Source: Hymenobacter elongatus (GTDB taxonomy: Bacteria; Bacteroidota; Bacteroidia; Cytophagales; Hymenobacteraceae). From it: 64,000 nt of DNA. Each line of letters starts with the position of its first letter. The first letter of the stretch is position 1. Position numbers and translations under genes: made by a program. This document shows positions 16,437-25,976 of the stretch, piece by piece. Below the pieces are notes generated by a model that saw only the letters and a program-made list of their open reading frames with translations, was not told the origin of the DNA and did no database searches. The DNA is taken from the NCBI RefSeq assembly GCF_004745955.1, contig NZ_SRLD01000003.1, positions 62,001 through 126,000 of the forward strand. Reading direction: 5' to 3'.

Positions 16437-18971
16437 TTATTCCACTATAATCCGGCGCGTCACGGGGCCATTGACATAATTGACGCGCAGCAGGTACATG
16501 CCCGGCCGCAAGTGCTGCACGGGCAGCGCCAGCTCTATTTTGGTGACTCTCTGTGTTAGCACCACCCGGCCCATTGCGTCGAGCAGCTGCACGTGGCTGG
16601 GTGTGGAAGCGGCATCCAGGCTCAAGTACAACTGGTCGTGGGCGGGAATGGGCCATGCCTTAGTAGCGGCGGCCGTCACCGACTGCTTTGCCATCAGCAC
16701 CTGCGGAGCATTCAAGCGTGCCAGCGACCAGCGGGCTTGGCCGGCAATCCTACTGAACTGGCCGCCAACGACTATTTCTCCGGTGGGCTGCAGCACCGCG
16801 CTATATACGGGGCCATCTACCAGGGTAGCGCTAGCGGCAAAAGAAGCGTCCAGGGCACCATTGGGCAACAGTCGGGCGAGCATACCCTGTGCCACACCGT
16901 TTGCCTGAATATTACTACTGGAGCCAATCAGCAAGCGGATATTGGGCTGCTGTACCACGAAACTGAGTTCGTCACCGGCCAGATGAGCATCAAAGCCGGT
17001 ATCGACAGTCCCATCAGCATTCAGGCGCACCATGTTTGCGCGGTCTGCCCCGTTATAGGTACTGAAGCGCCCAGCGGCCACTACCTGCCCATTCGCCAGC
17101 GGCAACACGTCCAGCACGGACGATTCGGTGAGCGAAGTAGGTAGCACAAAGGTTGGGTCGGGCCGGCCATCGGTAGTCAAGCGCACCAGAGCGGGCGCGG
17201 TATAGCGGCTCCCATTGCTGGCCGAATAGACACCGCCGACGTAGGCGCGGCCGTCGGGCAGCAGCTTCAAACAGAGTATCTGCGCCTGCTTTGCATTACT
17301 ATTCAGGTTATTTCCGTAAGCCTCGTCCACTCGGCCATTGGGCAGAAGTCGGTGTAAGTTACTGACCCCAATGGCCGGTGCCACCACCGAGATGCCTCCG
17401 ATCAGCACCTTGCCATCGGCTTGCACAGCTATAGCCCGCACATTATGCACACTGATGGCCGTGTTGTTGGCAAGGTCAGCATTGAATGACGGATCAAAGA
17501 TGCCGCTACTCTGCAGGCGCGCCACGCCCACGGCCTTGTTGCTGCCAATGGCTGTAAATCGGCCGCCAATCAGCAGGCGACCATCGGGTTGCTGCTCCAG
17601 TGATTCTACTGTGTAGTTGGGGTCGGCCGCAAACGAGGCATCCCGGGAGCCATCGGCCTGAAGACGGACCAGATTACTGGCGGCTTGGCCCCCAATGCTA
17701 GTAAAGCGGCCGGCCACGAGCAGCTTCCCATCGGACTGGCGTAGGATTCTGGCCACATACCCGGGCGTTATCAAGGCCGGCTGGAATGTTGGATCGGGCT
17801 GCGCATTGGAAGTCAGACGCACCAGACTGGCTCCTCCCACCTGAGTAAAGGCATTTTTCAGGTTGCCAGCTACTACAATACGATCATCGGGCTCCACTAC
17901 TACCGTATTGATGGCTCCCAGCAGCGTGGCCCCGGTAGGAGACTGTGGGTCAATTGTACCATCGGTCAGCAACCGAATCAAGCTGGTGTTGGCCACTGCT
18001 GCCGTGCTTCCCATATACTTTTCAAAGCAGCTTCCCAATAGGACGCGTCCCTTACTATCGACGATCATCTGGTCGTTGCCGCTGTATTCATTAAGGTAAC
18101 AGCTACTCTGCCCGGTTCCTGGCGCAAACTGCGTAACCTGAGCCCCGGTGGAGGTAAGCCGGAACAAAGGCTGAAAGAAGCCGCCCGACAGCGGTATCAT
18201 CTGGGGACCTTCTACCAGCACGTCGTTGTTACGTGGGTCCAAGGCTAAGTGCGCTACCCACACATTCGCTCCAGCGGCGGTCAGGTTAATGGCCGGCACA
18301 AAGCTGTTGTCGTAGCTGCCGTTGGCATTCAGGCGCACCAGCCGCTGGCGGCCTGTTCCATTGAAGTCCTGAAAACGACCACCGACTACGATTTTGCCAT
18401 CGGGCTGCACGACCATCGTCTTCACTTCGCCCGCAAATCCGGCACCCATATTGGCCGTAAACTGGGTATCCACGCTGCCGTCGGCGTTCAGCCGGACAAA
18501 ATAGGAGCTGGCAACGCCATTGAAGGCCGTGAAAGTGCCGCCCAGCAGGATTTTACCATCGGCCTGCACGGCCACCACTTTCGGCGGGCCGGTGCTGCCC
18601 GTGCCCGTGGCCAGGGCAGGGCCCAGTGTGCCATCGGAGTTGAGCTGCACCAGGTTGCGGAATGACTGACCGCCCACAGTGAGCGTACCCGGCCCAAACA
18701 GTAGGGTGCGCCCTGAAGGCAGCAGGCGCACGAGTTCAGGAGACGGCTGAACGGGCACCGCAACGAAGGTCGGATCGAGGGTACCATCAGCATTTATTCG
18801 GGCTAGCTGGGGCCGGGCCGTGCCGTTTACGCGGGTAAAGTTTCCGCTGATGACATACTTGCCATCGGGCTGCCGGAGCATAGTCTGGATTGTAGCCGGC
18901 TGGTAGGTATCCGTCGCCGGGAAGGATGCATCTACCGTCTGCGCTCCGCTACGCTGGCAAAACCCAGACAA
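16437..18971 (-). CDS. Delta-60-repeat protein with T9SS sorting domain, signal peptide out of frame
   Basis: The long frame (844 residues with a TTG start at 18971) begins almost at the mature N-terminus (SGAQTVDASFPATDTY). It then has more than a dozen delta-60 repeats (LVRLNADGSVDTQF, VVQPDGKIVVGGRF and similar), expected to form one or two propellers, and a T9SS sorting domain (WPIPAHDQLYLSLDAAS, VQLLDAMGRVVLTQ, YLLRVNYVNGPVTRRI). A good signal peptide (MLPRLPYFLLITVFCLGFAS) starts at an ATG at 19012 but lies in another frame. One missing base near 18950 would join it as ASVA-GAQTVD. It is presumably secreted if the lesion is not real. The convergent DUF1684 gene lies 69 bp beyond its stop. 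Confidence 0.82.
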   Translation of the reverse strand: MSGFCQRSGAQTVDASFPATDTYQPATIQTMLRQPDGKYVISGNFTRVNGTARPQLARINADGTLDPTFVAVPVQPSPELVRLLPSGRTLLFGPGTLTVGGQSFRNLVQLNSDGTLGPALATGTGSTGPPKVVAVQADGKILLGGTFTAFNGVASSYFVRLNADGSVDTQFTANMGAGFAGEVKTMVVQPDGKIVVGGRFQDFNGTGRQRLVRLNANGSYDNSFVPAINLTAAGANVWVAHLALDPRNNDVLVEGPQMIPLSGGFFQPLFRLTSTGAQVTQFAPGTGQSSCYLNEYSGNDQMIVDSKGRVLLGSCFEKYMGSTAAVANTSLIRLLTDGTIDPQSPTGATLLGAINTVVVEPDDRIVVAGNLKNAFTQVGGASLVRLTSNAQPDPTFQPALITPGYVARILRQSDGKLLVAGRFTSIGGQAASNLVRLQADGSRDASFAADPNYTVESLEQQPDGRLLIGGRFTAIGSNKAVGVARLQSSGIFDPSFNADLANNTAISVHNVRAIAVQADGKVLIGGISVVAPAIGVSNLHRLLPNGRVDEAYGNNLNSNAKQAQILCLKLLPDGRAYVGGVYSASNGSRYTAPALVRLTTDGRPDPTFVLPTSLTESSVLDVLPLANGQVVAAGRFSTYNGADRANMVRLNADGTVDTGFDAHLAGDELSFVVQQPNIRLLIGSSSNIQANGVAQGMLARLLPNGALDASFAASATLVDGPVYSAVLQPTGEIVVGGQFSRIAGQARWSLARLNAPQVLMAKQSVTAAATKAWPIPAHDQLYLSLDAASTPSHVQLLDAMGRVVLTQRVTKIELALPVQHLRPGMYLLRVNYVNGPVTRRIIVE

Positions 18972-19012
18972 AAGACTGTAATCAGCAGGAAATAAGGTAA
19001 CCGAGGCAACAT

Positions 19013-19337
19013 GATGGAAATGGGTAAATCAAGAGACAATGATGACCACGATACCGGACTCAGATAGGCCACCAAGGGCTGCACACCGGTTTATAAGTAG
19101 CCTACAGGCAAAACCTGGTATCAGGCTACCCATCGGGCTATAGCCGCACAATGGAGGAGCTAAACGGCGGATAGCGGACTGAACGATATGGCCGAATTCA
19201 ATACATACCTTGGCAATTAGGATGGCCAACTCATGAATTGTTGGTTATTACTGAATAAGAGAAGACAAAACTACGCGGGCTGAGACCAGTATCCTATCCG
19301 CAGTTCTCCGGCTGCCCTCCGTACCTTCGCCCCTGCT
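19013..19337. other. Intergenic region upstream of polA and of the delta-60 gene
   Basis: About 325 bp between two divergent genes, lower in GC than the flanks. No ORF with family similarity, RNA or long repeat was seen. The stretch GTACCTTCGC at 19321-19330, just before the polA ATG, resembles the Bacteroidota -7 element only weakly. Confidence 0.5.
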
Positions 19338-22205
19338 ATGACCGACACCACCGCCCAAGCTCCCCGCAAGCTTTTCCTGCTCGACGCCTTCGCCCTGATT
19401 TACCGCGCCCACTTTGCCTTCAGCAAGAATCCGCGCATCAACTCCAAGGGCATGAATACCGGGGCCGTGCTGGGCTTTACCAATACGCTGGTGGAAGTGC
19501 TGCAAAAGGAGAAGCCCACCCACATCGGCGTGTGCTTCGACGGCCCGAAAAAGACATTCCGCCACGAGCAGTTTCCCGAGTACAAGGCCCAGCGCCAGGC
19601 TATGCCCGAGGACATCGGCACAGCCATTCCCTACATCAAAAAGATCATCGAGGCCTTCCACATCCCGATTCTGATTATGGAGGGCTTCGAGGCCGACGAC
19701 GTGATTGGCACTCTGGCCCGCCACGCCGAGGAGCACGGCTTCGAGGAAGTGTACATGATGACGCCCGACAAAGACTACTGCCAGCTCGTGACCGAGAAGG
19801 TGAAAATCTACCGGCCGGCCTTCATGGGCAACTCGGCCGAAATCCTGGATTTAGCCCATGTACTCCAGCGCTTCGAAATTGAGCGGGTGGCGCAGGTCAC
19901 CGACATCCTGGGCCTGCAGGGCGACGCTTCCGACAACATTCCCGGTATTCCCGGCATCGGTGAGAAAACGGCCAAAGCGCTGATTCAGAAGTACGGGTCG
20001 GTCGAAAACCTGATTGCCAACTCCCACGAGCTGAAGGGCAAGCAGCAGGAAAACGTGCGCAACTTCGCTGAGCAGGGTCTTTTGAGCAAGGAACTGGCTA
20101 CCATTCACATCAACGTGCCCATTCCCTTCGAGCCGGAGGCGCTCTGCTGCTCTGCTCCCGACGAGGCCAAGCTCACGGCCCTGTTCGACGAGCTGGAGTT
20201 TCGGCAGCTGGCCGCGCGGGTGCTCAAAACAGCTCCCGCCCGCACTTCGGCCACGGCTATCAGCCCGGCCAAAGGCAAGAAAAGCAGCGTGCCGACCGGG
20301 GCCGGCCACCAGGCCTCGCTGTTTGCCGCGCCGGTGGGCATCACCGAAATGGGGGAAGAAGAAGCCGATGTGCTGCCCACCACGCGCCGCACGCTGGCCG
20401 AAGTGCCGCACCAGTACCACCTTATCGACTCGCCCGCGCTGCGCCGGGAGCTGCTCAGGTTCCTGCTGCTGCAACAGGAAGTCAGCTTCGACACCGAAAC
20501 CACCGGCCTCGACACCATGACGGCCCGGCTGGTGGGCCTGAGTTTCTGCTGGCTGCCCGGCGAGGCCTACTACGTGCCCGTGCCGCAAAACAACCCCGCC
20601 GCCGCCCAGGCGCTGGTCGATGAGTTCCGACCGTTTCTGGAGCACGAGGGCATCCTGAAAATCGGGCAGAACATCAAGTACGACCTCACCATTCTCAAGC
20701 ACTACGGCATCCGCATCGGCGGGCCGCTATTCGACACCATGCTGGCCCACTACCTGCTGGAGCCCGACATGCGCCATAACATGGACGTGCTGGCCGAAAC
20801 CTACCTGCACTACACGCCGGTTTCCATCACGGAGCTGATTGGTCCCAAAGGCAAAAAGCAGAAAACGATGGCCGATATTCCACCCGCCGAGGTATCGGAC
20901 TACGCCTGCGAAGACGCCGACGTGACCTTGCAGCTCAAGCACGTGTTCGAGCCCAAGCTTGCCGCGTTGGGGCTGCTCAAGCTGCTCAATGAGGTAGAGA
21001 ATCCCTTGGTGCCGGTGCTGGCCGACGTGGAGTACGAAGGCGTCCGGATCGACTCCGGCGCCATGGGCGACTACTCGGCCGAGCTGCAGGGCTACATCGT
21101 CGATATTGAGAAGCAGATTTTCGCCGCCGCCGGCCAGGAGTTCAACATCGGCTCCCCGAAGCAGCTGGGCGAAATCCTGTTCGATAAGCTCCAGCTGGGG
21201 GGGGGCAAAATCAAGAAGACCAAAACCGGCCAGTACGCCACCGGCGAAGAAGTGCTGAGCCTGCTGGCCCCCGAAAACCCCGTGGCAGCCCTCATTCTGG
21301 AGCATCGCCAGCTCACCAAGCTGCGCAGCACCTACGTGGAGGCCCTGCCCCAGCTGGTGTGCGAAATGGATGGCCGCGTGCATACCAGCTTCAACCAGGC
21401 CGTGACGGCCACCGGCCGCCTGAGCAGCACCAACCCCAACCTGCAGAACATTCCGATCAGGACGGAGAAGGGCCGCGAGATTCGCAAAGCCTTCGTGCCC
21501 CGCGACGCTAACCACGTGCTGGTAGCGGCCGACTACTCCCAGATTGAGCTGCGCATCATGGCCGATTTTTCGAAGGACGCCACCATGATTGAAGCCTTCC
21601 GCCAGGGCATCGACATTCACAGCAGCACCGCCAGCAAGGTGTTTCATGTGCCGCTCGAAACCGTGGACGGCGAAATGCGTCGCAAGGCCAAAATGGTCAA
21701 CTTCGGCATCATCTACGGCATTTCGGCCTTCGGCCTGGCCCAGCGGCTGGGCGTGGGGCGCAAGGAAGCCGTCGAAATCATTGATGCGTATTTCGAGGAG
21801 TTTTCGGCCGTGAAGCAGTTCATGGATGCCAGCATCAACAAGGCCCGGGAGCTGGAGTATGCCGAAACCCTGCTGGGCCGCCGCCGCTACCTGCGCGACA
21901 TCAACTCGCGCAACGCCACGCTGCGCGGCTTCACCGAGCGCAACGCCATCAACGCCCCCATCCAGGGCACGGCCGCCGACATCATCAAGATTGCCATGAT
22001 CCGCATCCACGACTGGCTGCAACGGGAGAAGCTCGGCACCCGCATGATTCTGCAGGTGCACGACGAACTGGTGTTTGACGCGCCCAAGGAGGAAGTCGAC
22101 TACATTATTCCCCACATCAAGGAGCTGATGATAAACGCCTTGCCCCTGAGCGTGCCAATGGAAGTGGAAGTAGGCACCGGCCAGAACTGGCTACAGGCGC
22201 ACTAA
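19338..22205 (+). CDS. polA: DNA polymerase I
   Basis: 955 residues. The N-terminal 5'-3' nuclease domain (about 10-310) starts FLLDAFALIYRAHFAF and has the helix-hairpin-helix IPGIPGIGEKTA. The 3'-5' exonuclease domain (about 365-560) keeps its catalytic residues: FDTETTGLD (D385, E387), NIKYDLTIL and YACEDADVTLQL, so proofreading should be active. The polymerase domain (about 580-955) has motif A AADYSQIELR (D732), the O-helix RRKAKMVNFGIIYG, and motif C QVHDELVFD (H908-D-E). It fills gaps and removes RNA primers in replication and repair. It is longer than the E. coli enzyme, with a linker of about 60 residues around 300-360. Single gene with its own terminator. Confidence 0.97.
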   Translation: MTDTTAQAPRKLFLLDAFALIYRAHFAFSKNPRINSKGMNTGAVLGFTNTLVEVLQKEKPTHIGVCFDGPKKTFRHEQFPEYKAQRQAMPEDIGTAIPYIKKIIEAFHIPILIMEGFEADDVIGTLARHAEEHGFEEVYMMTPDKDYCQLVTEKVKIYRPAFMGNSAEILDLAHVLQRFEIERVAQVTDILGLQGDASDNIPGIPGIGEKTAKALIQKYGSVENLIANSHELKGKQQENVRNFAEQGLLSKELATIHINVPIPFEPEALCCSAPDEAKLTALFDELEFRQLAARVLKTAPARTSATAISPAKGKKSSVPTGAGHQASLFAAPVGITEMGEEEADVLPTTRRTLAEVPHQYHLIDSPALRRELLRFLLLQQEVSFDTETTGLDTMTARLVGLSFCWLPGEAYYVPVPQNNPAAAQALVDEFRPFLEHEGILKIGQNIKYDLTILKHYGIRIGGPLFDTMLAHYLLEPDMRHNMDVLAETYLHYTPVSITELIGPKGKKQKTMADIPPAEVSDYACEDADVTLQLKHVFEPKLAALGLLKLLNEVENPLVPVLADVEYEGVRIDSGAMGDYSAELQGYIVDIEKQIFAAAGQEFNIGSPKQLGEILFDKLQLGGGKIKKTKTGQYATGEEVLSLLAPENPVAALILEHRQLTKLRSTYVEALPQLVCEMDGRVHTSFNQAVTATGRLSSTNPNLQNIPIRTEKGREIRKAFVPRDANHVLVAADYSQIELRIMADFSKDATMIEAFRQGIDIHSSTASKVFHVPLETVDGEMRRKAKMVNFGIIYGISAFGLAQRLGVGRKEAVEIIDAYFEEFSAVKQFMDASINKARELEYAETLLGRRRYLRDINSRNATLRGFTERNAINAPIQGTAADIIKIAMIRIHDWLQREKLGTRMILQVHDELVFDAPKEEVDYIIPHIKELMINALPLSVPMEVEVGTGQNWLQAH

Positions 22206-22209
22206 CCCG

Positions 22210-22248
22210 AAAAAGGCCGGCACCCACACGGGGTACCGGCCTTTTTTT
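22210..22248 (+). terminator. polA terminator
   Basis: The hairpin has a left arm AAAAAGGCCGG (22210-22220) and a right arm CCGGCCTTTTTTT (22236-22248), directly after the polA stop at 22205. The 3' T-run supports plus-strand termination. It may also serve the convergent lipoprotein gene. Confidence 0.85.
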
Positions 22249-22271
22249 GGCTTGGGCTAACGAGCTATCCG

Positions 22272-22733
22272 CTACTTGGCCGAGAAGGTAGTGTTCGTAA
22301 CGGTGGTTACATCGGGCTGCACGATCGTGCTTTTCAGCACCATCTTCGACGACGACAGCTCCACTATGTCTACCTGCACAGCAGCGCCGCCGCCCAGCTC
22401 CGGCGAGTTCAGGTACAGCTTGGTTTGGTCGGAGTTGATGTCCCAGCTTCCCATCGCCACCTGCTCACTGTCGGGGCACACATTTTTGCCTTCGTTTGCT
22501 TCCAGGCTTTTGTTGGAGTTGAACCGCAGGAAGTTATCCTTCTCGCAATCTACCAACTCTTTGTAGATATCCTCGGTACCCGTTTGGGAGCCGGTGTAGG
22601 TAATGGTGGCAGCCGATACCTGCCAGTTTTTACCGGTCAGCAGATCAGCCTTGGTTTCGGTTTTGTCTTTTTTGCAGGCCCCGAGCGAGCCTACCAACAG
22701 TAGGGATAAAGCAATAAGAGAAGAGCGTTGCAT
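22272..22733 (-). CDS. Small lipocalin-like lipoprotein
   Basis: 153 residues. The lipoprotein signal ends LLLVGSLGACKKDK (acylated Cys about 20). The mature part fits the lipocalin-like families common in Bacteroidota lipoproteins: LLTGKNWQVSAATITY, KDNFLRFNSNKSLEANEG, then GSWDINSDQTKLYL and a final strand pair. It is paralogous to the protein at 23930. It is probably outer-membrane-anchored and of unknown ligand. It is convergent with polA and divergent from the YpdA-like gene. Confidence 0.8.
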   Translation of the reverse strand: MQRSSLIALSLLLVGSLGACKKDKTETKADLLTGKNWQVSAATITYTGSQTGTEDIYKELVDCEKDNFLRFNSNKSLEANEGKNVCPDSEQVAMGSWDINSDQTKLYLNSPELGGGAAVQVDIVELSSSKMVLKSTIVQPDVTTVTNTTFSAK

Positions 22734-22863
22734 GAATGAAATTGGGTTAAAAAAAAGGATGGAGCAAGATAAGGGGTTTTCTGGCCACTACCCAACCCTG
22801 ATGCTGCCCCGGCGCGGAGTTCATTCCAAACACTAGGCTGCTCCCACTGGTATAGTACCCGAT

Positions 22864-23865
22864 ATGACTGAATCTACGATTTTCACTGCGCCTGCTGCTG
22901 CCTTCGATGCCGTCGTCATCGGGGCCGGGCCGGTGGGGCTGGCCTGTGCGCTCGAAGCCCGCCGCCGGGGCCTCCGCGTCTGCGTTATCGACAAAGGCGC
23001 GCTCGTCAACTCCCTGGTGGGCTACCCGACCAATATGGAGTTCTTCTCCACCCCCGAGCTGCTCGAAATCGGCGGTTACCCGTTTCCTACCAACCACTAC
23101 AAACCCCTGCGCGAAGACGCGCTGGACTACTACCGCCGCGTGGCCACGAGCGAAAATCTCACGCTGCGCCTCTACGAGCGGGTGCTGGCCCTCGAAGGCA
23201 CGCCGGGCGCTTATGCAGTAGTGACGGAAAAAGGCCGGCTGACCGCGCGCTACGTCATCGTGGCCACGGGCTTTTTCGACGTGCCCAACCGGCTGGAAGT
23301 ACCCGGCGCCGACCTGCCGCATGTGAGCTATTACTACAAGGAGCCCTACGCCCACGTCGGGCGGTCGGTGGTGGTTATCGGGGCCAAGAACTCGGCGGCC
23401 AAAGCGGCGCTGCAGCTGGTGCGCGCAGGGGCGCAGGTTACACTGGTGGTGCGGGGCGCAGCTATTTCGGAATCAGTGAAGTACTGGATTCGGCCCGACC
23501 TTATCAACCGCATTGCCGAAGGCCGCATCAGGGCACTGTTCACTACCACCGTCGTGGCCATCAGCGCCGAAAGCGTGCAGGTGCTGACACCCGAAGGCCC
23601 CCAAACCCTACCGGCCGATTTCGTGTACGCCCTCACCGGCTACCGCCCCGACTACAGCCTGCTGGCCGCCTTGGGCATCACGTTTCAGCAGGACGTGGCC
23701 CGCACGCCCTCCCACAACCCCGAAACCTTCGAAACGAACCGCGCCGGGGTGTATGTAGCCGGCACCGTGTGCGGCGGGCTCAACACCAGCCGCTGGTTTA
23801 TCGAGAACGGCCGGCACCACGCCGCCGTGATAGCCGCCCAGCTAACAGCCGTGACGGCAGCCTGA
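22864..23865 (+). CDS. ypdA: YpdA-like FAD/NAD(P) thiol-disulfide reductase
   Basis: 333 residues, cytoplasmic. The FAD-binding fold starts VVIGAGPVGLACALEARRRG (about 17-36). The conserved YpdA stretch IDKGALVNSLVGYPTNMEFFSTPELLEIGG follows at about 43-72. A second Rossmann motif, VVVIGAKNSAAKAALQL, binds NAD(P) at about 168-185. No CxxC redox pair is present, as expected for YpdA/Bdr, the putative bacillithiol disulfide reductase, which distinguishes it from thioredoxin reductase. Its likely role is reduction of oxidised low-molecular-weight thiol. The ATG at 22864 is used because the FAD motif follows shortly after. Confidence 0.88.
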   Translation: MTESTIFTAPAAAFDAVVIGAGPVGLACALEARRRGLRVCVIDKGALVNSLVGYPTNMEFFSTPELLEIGGYPFPTNHYKPLREDALDYYRRVATSENLTLRLYERVLALEGTPGAYAVVTEKGRLTARYVIVATGFFDVPNRLEVPGADLPHVSYYYKEPYAHVGRSVVVIGAKNSAAKAALQLVRAGAQVTLVVRGAAISESVKYWIRPDLINRIAEGRIRALFTTTVVAISAESVQVLTPEGPQTLPADFVYALTGYRPDYSLLAALGITFQQDVARTPSHNPETFETNRAGVYVAGTVCGGLNTSRWFIENGRHHAAVIAAQLTAVTAA

Positions 23866-23873
23866 CGCACTAC

Positions 23874-23917
23874 ACAAAAGCCCCGCCTCTTTTCAGGGGA
23901 AGCAGGGCGTTTTGACA
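23874..23917. terminator. Possible imperfect terminator between convergent genes
   Basis: CAAAAGCCCC and AGGGCGTTTTG form an imperfect stem with a bulge, between the stops of the YpdA-like gene (23865) and the minus-strand lipoprotein gene (23930). The stem is weak, so the call is tentative. Confidence 0.4.
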
Positions 23918-23929
23918 ACATATCACCCT

Positions 23930-24394
23930 CTAAAAGGCCGAGTAGGTGAGTGTAATTGTGTAGGTAGTGTTTGTTGACTGGTCAACATCGGATTGCCTGA
24001 GGCTAAGCTTGTTCTCCGTCAGCTCAGTCACATCATACAAGCTGCCTTGGCTGCTGTTGGCTGTTTCCTGCACTATCAGCTTGCTTTCATTGGAGGTCAG
24101 ATCCCAGGCTCCCTTCGTGGTTTGCGGAGCAGACGGGTCGCAGCGAGCCGGCCCTTCGTCAAACACAACCGTTTTATCGGCGCTGAATCTGAGGATATCA
24201 TCTTTCGAACAGGCGTCAAACAGGCTGAATACCTCCTGGCTGCCCTGGCTATCAGAGAACGACGCCCCGGAGATGCGCCAGCTTTTGGCAGTCAGCAACT
24301 TCGCTTTTGTTTTGGGCTTGGGCTTTACCTCATCCTCTTTTTTGCAGCTGATAAAGTCGTGGGCAGCAAGCAACTGCTGAGGCCCGAAAATCAC
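23930..24394 (-). CDS. Lipocalin-like lipoprotein paralogue with damaged N-terminus
   Basis: The frame encodes up to 154 residues from a GTG at 24394. The mature part matches the protein at 22272: LLTAKSWRISGASFSDS, KDDILRFSADKTVVFDEG, GAWDLTSNESKLIV. Before the Cys of FISCKKEDE only a short, broken hydrophobic stretch exists (LLAAHDFIS, preceded by MIFGPQQ). There is no basic n-region and no ATG in any frame that would give a normal lipoprotein signal. The start lies only 39 bp from a strong hairpin terminator, leaving almost no room for a promoter. Probably the 5' end was replaced and the gene is no longer expressed or exported. Confidence 0.6.
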   Translation of the reverse strand: MIFGPQQLLAAHDFISCKKEDEVKPKPKTKAKLLTAKSWRISGASFSDSQGSQEVFSLFDACSKDDILRFSADKTVVFDEGPARCDPSAPQTTKGAWDLTSNESKLIVQETANSSQGSLYDVTELTENKLSLRQSDVDQSTNTTYTITLTYSAF

Positions 24395-24432
24395 CGTCGA
24401 CGGACCGGCTCACCACCGAACTACCATCGCCC

Positions 24433-24489
24433 TACCGTATACCAAAAACGCCGCCTTCAGCTTGAAGGCGGCGTTTTTGGTATACGGTA
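24433..24489. terminator. 27-bp perfect hairpin, bidirectional terminator
   Basis: Arms at 24433-24459 and 24463-24489 are perfectly complementary over 27 bp with a 3-nt loop. The central part (AAAAACGCCGCCTTCA) is a classic terminator stem with A-run and T-run; the outer ACCGTATACC pairs as well. It sits 26 bp downstream of the SGNH-lipase gene (minus strand), which it should terminate. Confidence 0.88.
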
Positions 24490-24515
24490 ACGTTACTACG
24501 CTATTTCAGTCCCGC

Positions 24516-25955
24516 TTAAGGGAACAGGACCGCGTCGTAGTCGTTGGGGTTCACCTGCGGTATCGAAGCGCTATAGTTGCTGTTGATAACCCGGATGAAC
24601 TCATTGGCAATTACAGCGTAGCCCCGCGAGGTAGGATGCACGCCATCGAGCGAGAACAAATTGCCCCGAATCAAGGTGGCGTTGTTGGTTGCCGCGTTAA
24701 TGGTCAGGCCCCGCAGCGCAATGGAGTTGAAGAAGCCGTTCATGTCGACCAGCGGCACTTTATTCTGGCGGGCCGTGCGGGCAATAATCGTGTTCAGCTG
24801 GTTCGTGCGCGTCTGAATGGCCGTGGCTTCGGCTGGGTCGAGCACAAACTGGCTGGGCAGCGGGTTGGTAGGCGACGTGCCGGCACCGGTAGCAAACTGG
24901 GCCTGCGCCGTTAGCAGGAACAAGTCGTTGGCCGTGGCGGCCCGGGCAGTAGTGGAGCTTCCCTCCCGGATAAAGATCGTAGTAATGGCCGGGTTGACGC
25001 GCTGAAAGTTAGCTATCACATCTGCCAGGCGCACCGACGTAAAGAACGGCACGTTCACTACGTTCGGAATGTTGGCCGCTGCGCCAGCTACCGTACCATT
25101 TTTGCTGATGGTACGCATGATGTTGCGGTAGCCTCGTCCGAAGCTGGTCGTGTCCGTCATGCCGCTGAAAGGGTTGGCTAGGTCGAGCACCGCGCCGTTG
25201 GTGGCGTAGGTCAGCACGTCGTTATTCCCCATCCAGCAGGTAAAGAACGTAGGGGTCTTCTGCCCGATGAACGTCACATAATCCTTCGTGCCACGGTCGG
25301 CGGCGGGCAGAATGCGCTGGTAGTAGTTGTTGAGGTTGCCATAGCCACGAGCGGCACCGTTGAGGGTTGCTACCGGCACCGGGAAGGCCGGATTCACGGC
25401 AATGGCGGCGGTGGCATCGGCGCTCAGCACCGATATACCCGGTACGCCCAGGTTATCGGGCTGGGGGTTGAAAGACGGGGCCAGCTCCAAGGCACCTGAG
25501 CCAAACGGCGGAGCCGGCAGACGATTGCCGGTGTAGGCCAGCTGGTAAGTAGCCGGGTTGTTGGTGATGGTACGCGGCGCGGTTTCGCCGGCCGGAATCA
25601 CCGTGGTGCTCTGGCCGGGCGAGAGGAGAATGGGGCTGCCGGTGCTGGTCAGGCCGAAGAACTTCAGGTAGCCGGAGCCATCCTTGCGGTCATCGGGGAA
25701 CAAGGGCAGCACAAAACCACCGCCCCCAGCCAGGGCAAACTGCCGCGACAGAATGGCCGGATACGAGTTGTTGATGCCGCTGTTAGCCAAACCGCCACTC
25801 TGGAAGCCGGCAGTCAGGGAGTTGCCCACGGCCACGTAGCTGGAGAAGTCAGCCGAGCCTTTTTCGATGGCCGGCGCATCCAGATCGGGTTGGCACGAAG
25901 CCAGGCCCAACAGTGCCAGCGCGGGCAGGGTGTTCTTAAGTAGGGACTTATTCAT
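24516..25955 (-). CDS. SGNH/GDSL-type lipase lipoprotein
   Basis: 479 residues. The lipoprotein signal ends LLGLASCQPD (Cys 21). The SGNH block I is YVAVGNSLTAGF (nucleophile Ser about 46; Asn replaces the usual Asp of GDSL). WMGNNDVL provides the block III Asn, and DGVHPTSRGYAVIANEF near the C-terminus carries the Asp and His of block V, so the catalytic set is complete. It is expected to hydrolyse esters or lipids at the outer membrane. It lies 21 bp after the FadL-like porin gene on the same strand, which suggests that released fatty acids are taken up by that porin. The terminator is at 24433-24489. Confidence 0.87.
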   Translation of the reverse strand: MNKSLLKNTLPALALLGLASCQPDLDAPAIEKGSADFSSYVAVGNSLTAGFQSGGLANSGINNSYPAILSRQFALAGGGGFVLPLFPDDRKDGSGYLKFFGLTSTGSPILLSPGQSTTVIPAGETAPRTITNNPATYQLAYTGNRLPAPPFGSGALELAPSFNPQPDNLGVPGISVLSADATAAIAVNPAFPVPVATLNGAARGYGNLNNYYQRILPAADRGTKDYVTFIGQKTPTFFTCWMGNNDVLTYATNGAVLDLANPFSGMTDTTSFGRGYRNIMRTISKNGTVAGAAANIPNVVNVPFFTSVRLADVIANFQRVNPAITTIFIREGSSTTARAATANDLFLLTAQAQFATGAGTSPTNPLPSQFVLDPAEATAIQTRTNQLNTIIARTARQNKVPLVDMNGFFNSIALRGLTINAATNNATLIRGNLFSLDGVHPTSRGYAVIANEFIRVINSNYSASIPQVNPNDYDAVLFP

Positions 25956-25976
25956 GTCGGAGAAGAAAATCGAGGG

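Noticed and set aside
20727..22115. Minus-strand frame of 462 codons inside polA
   Set aside because: Antisense of a clearly conserved polymerase gene.
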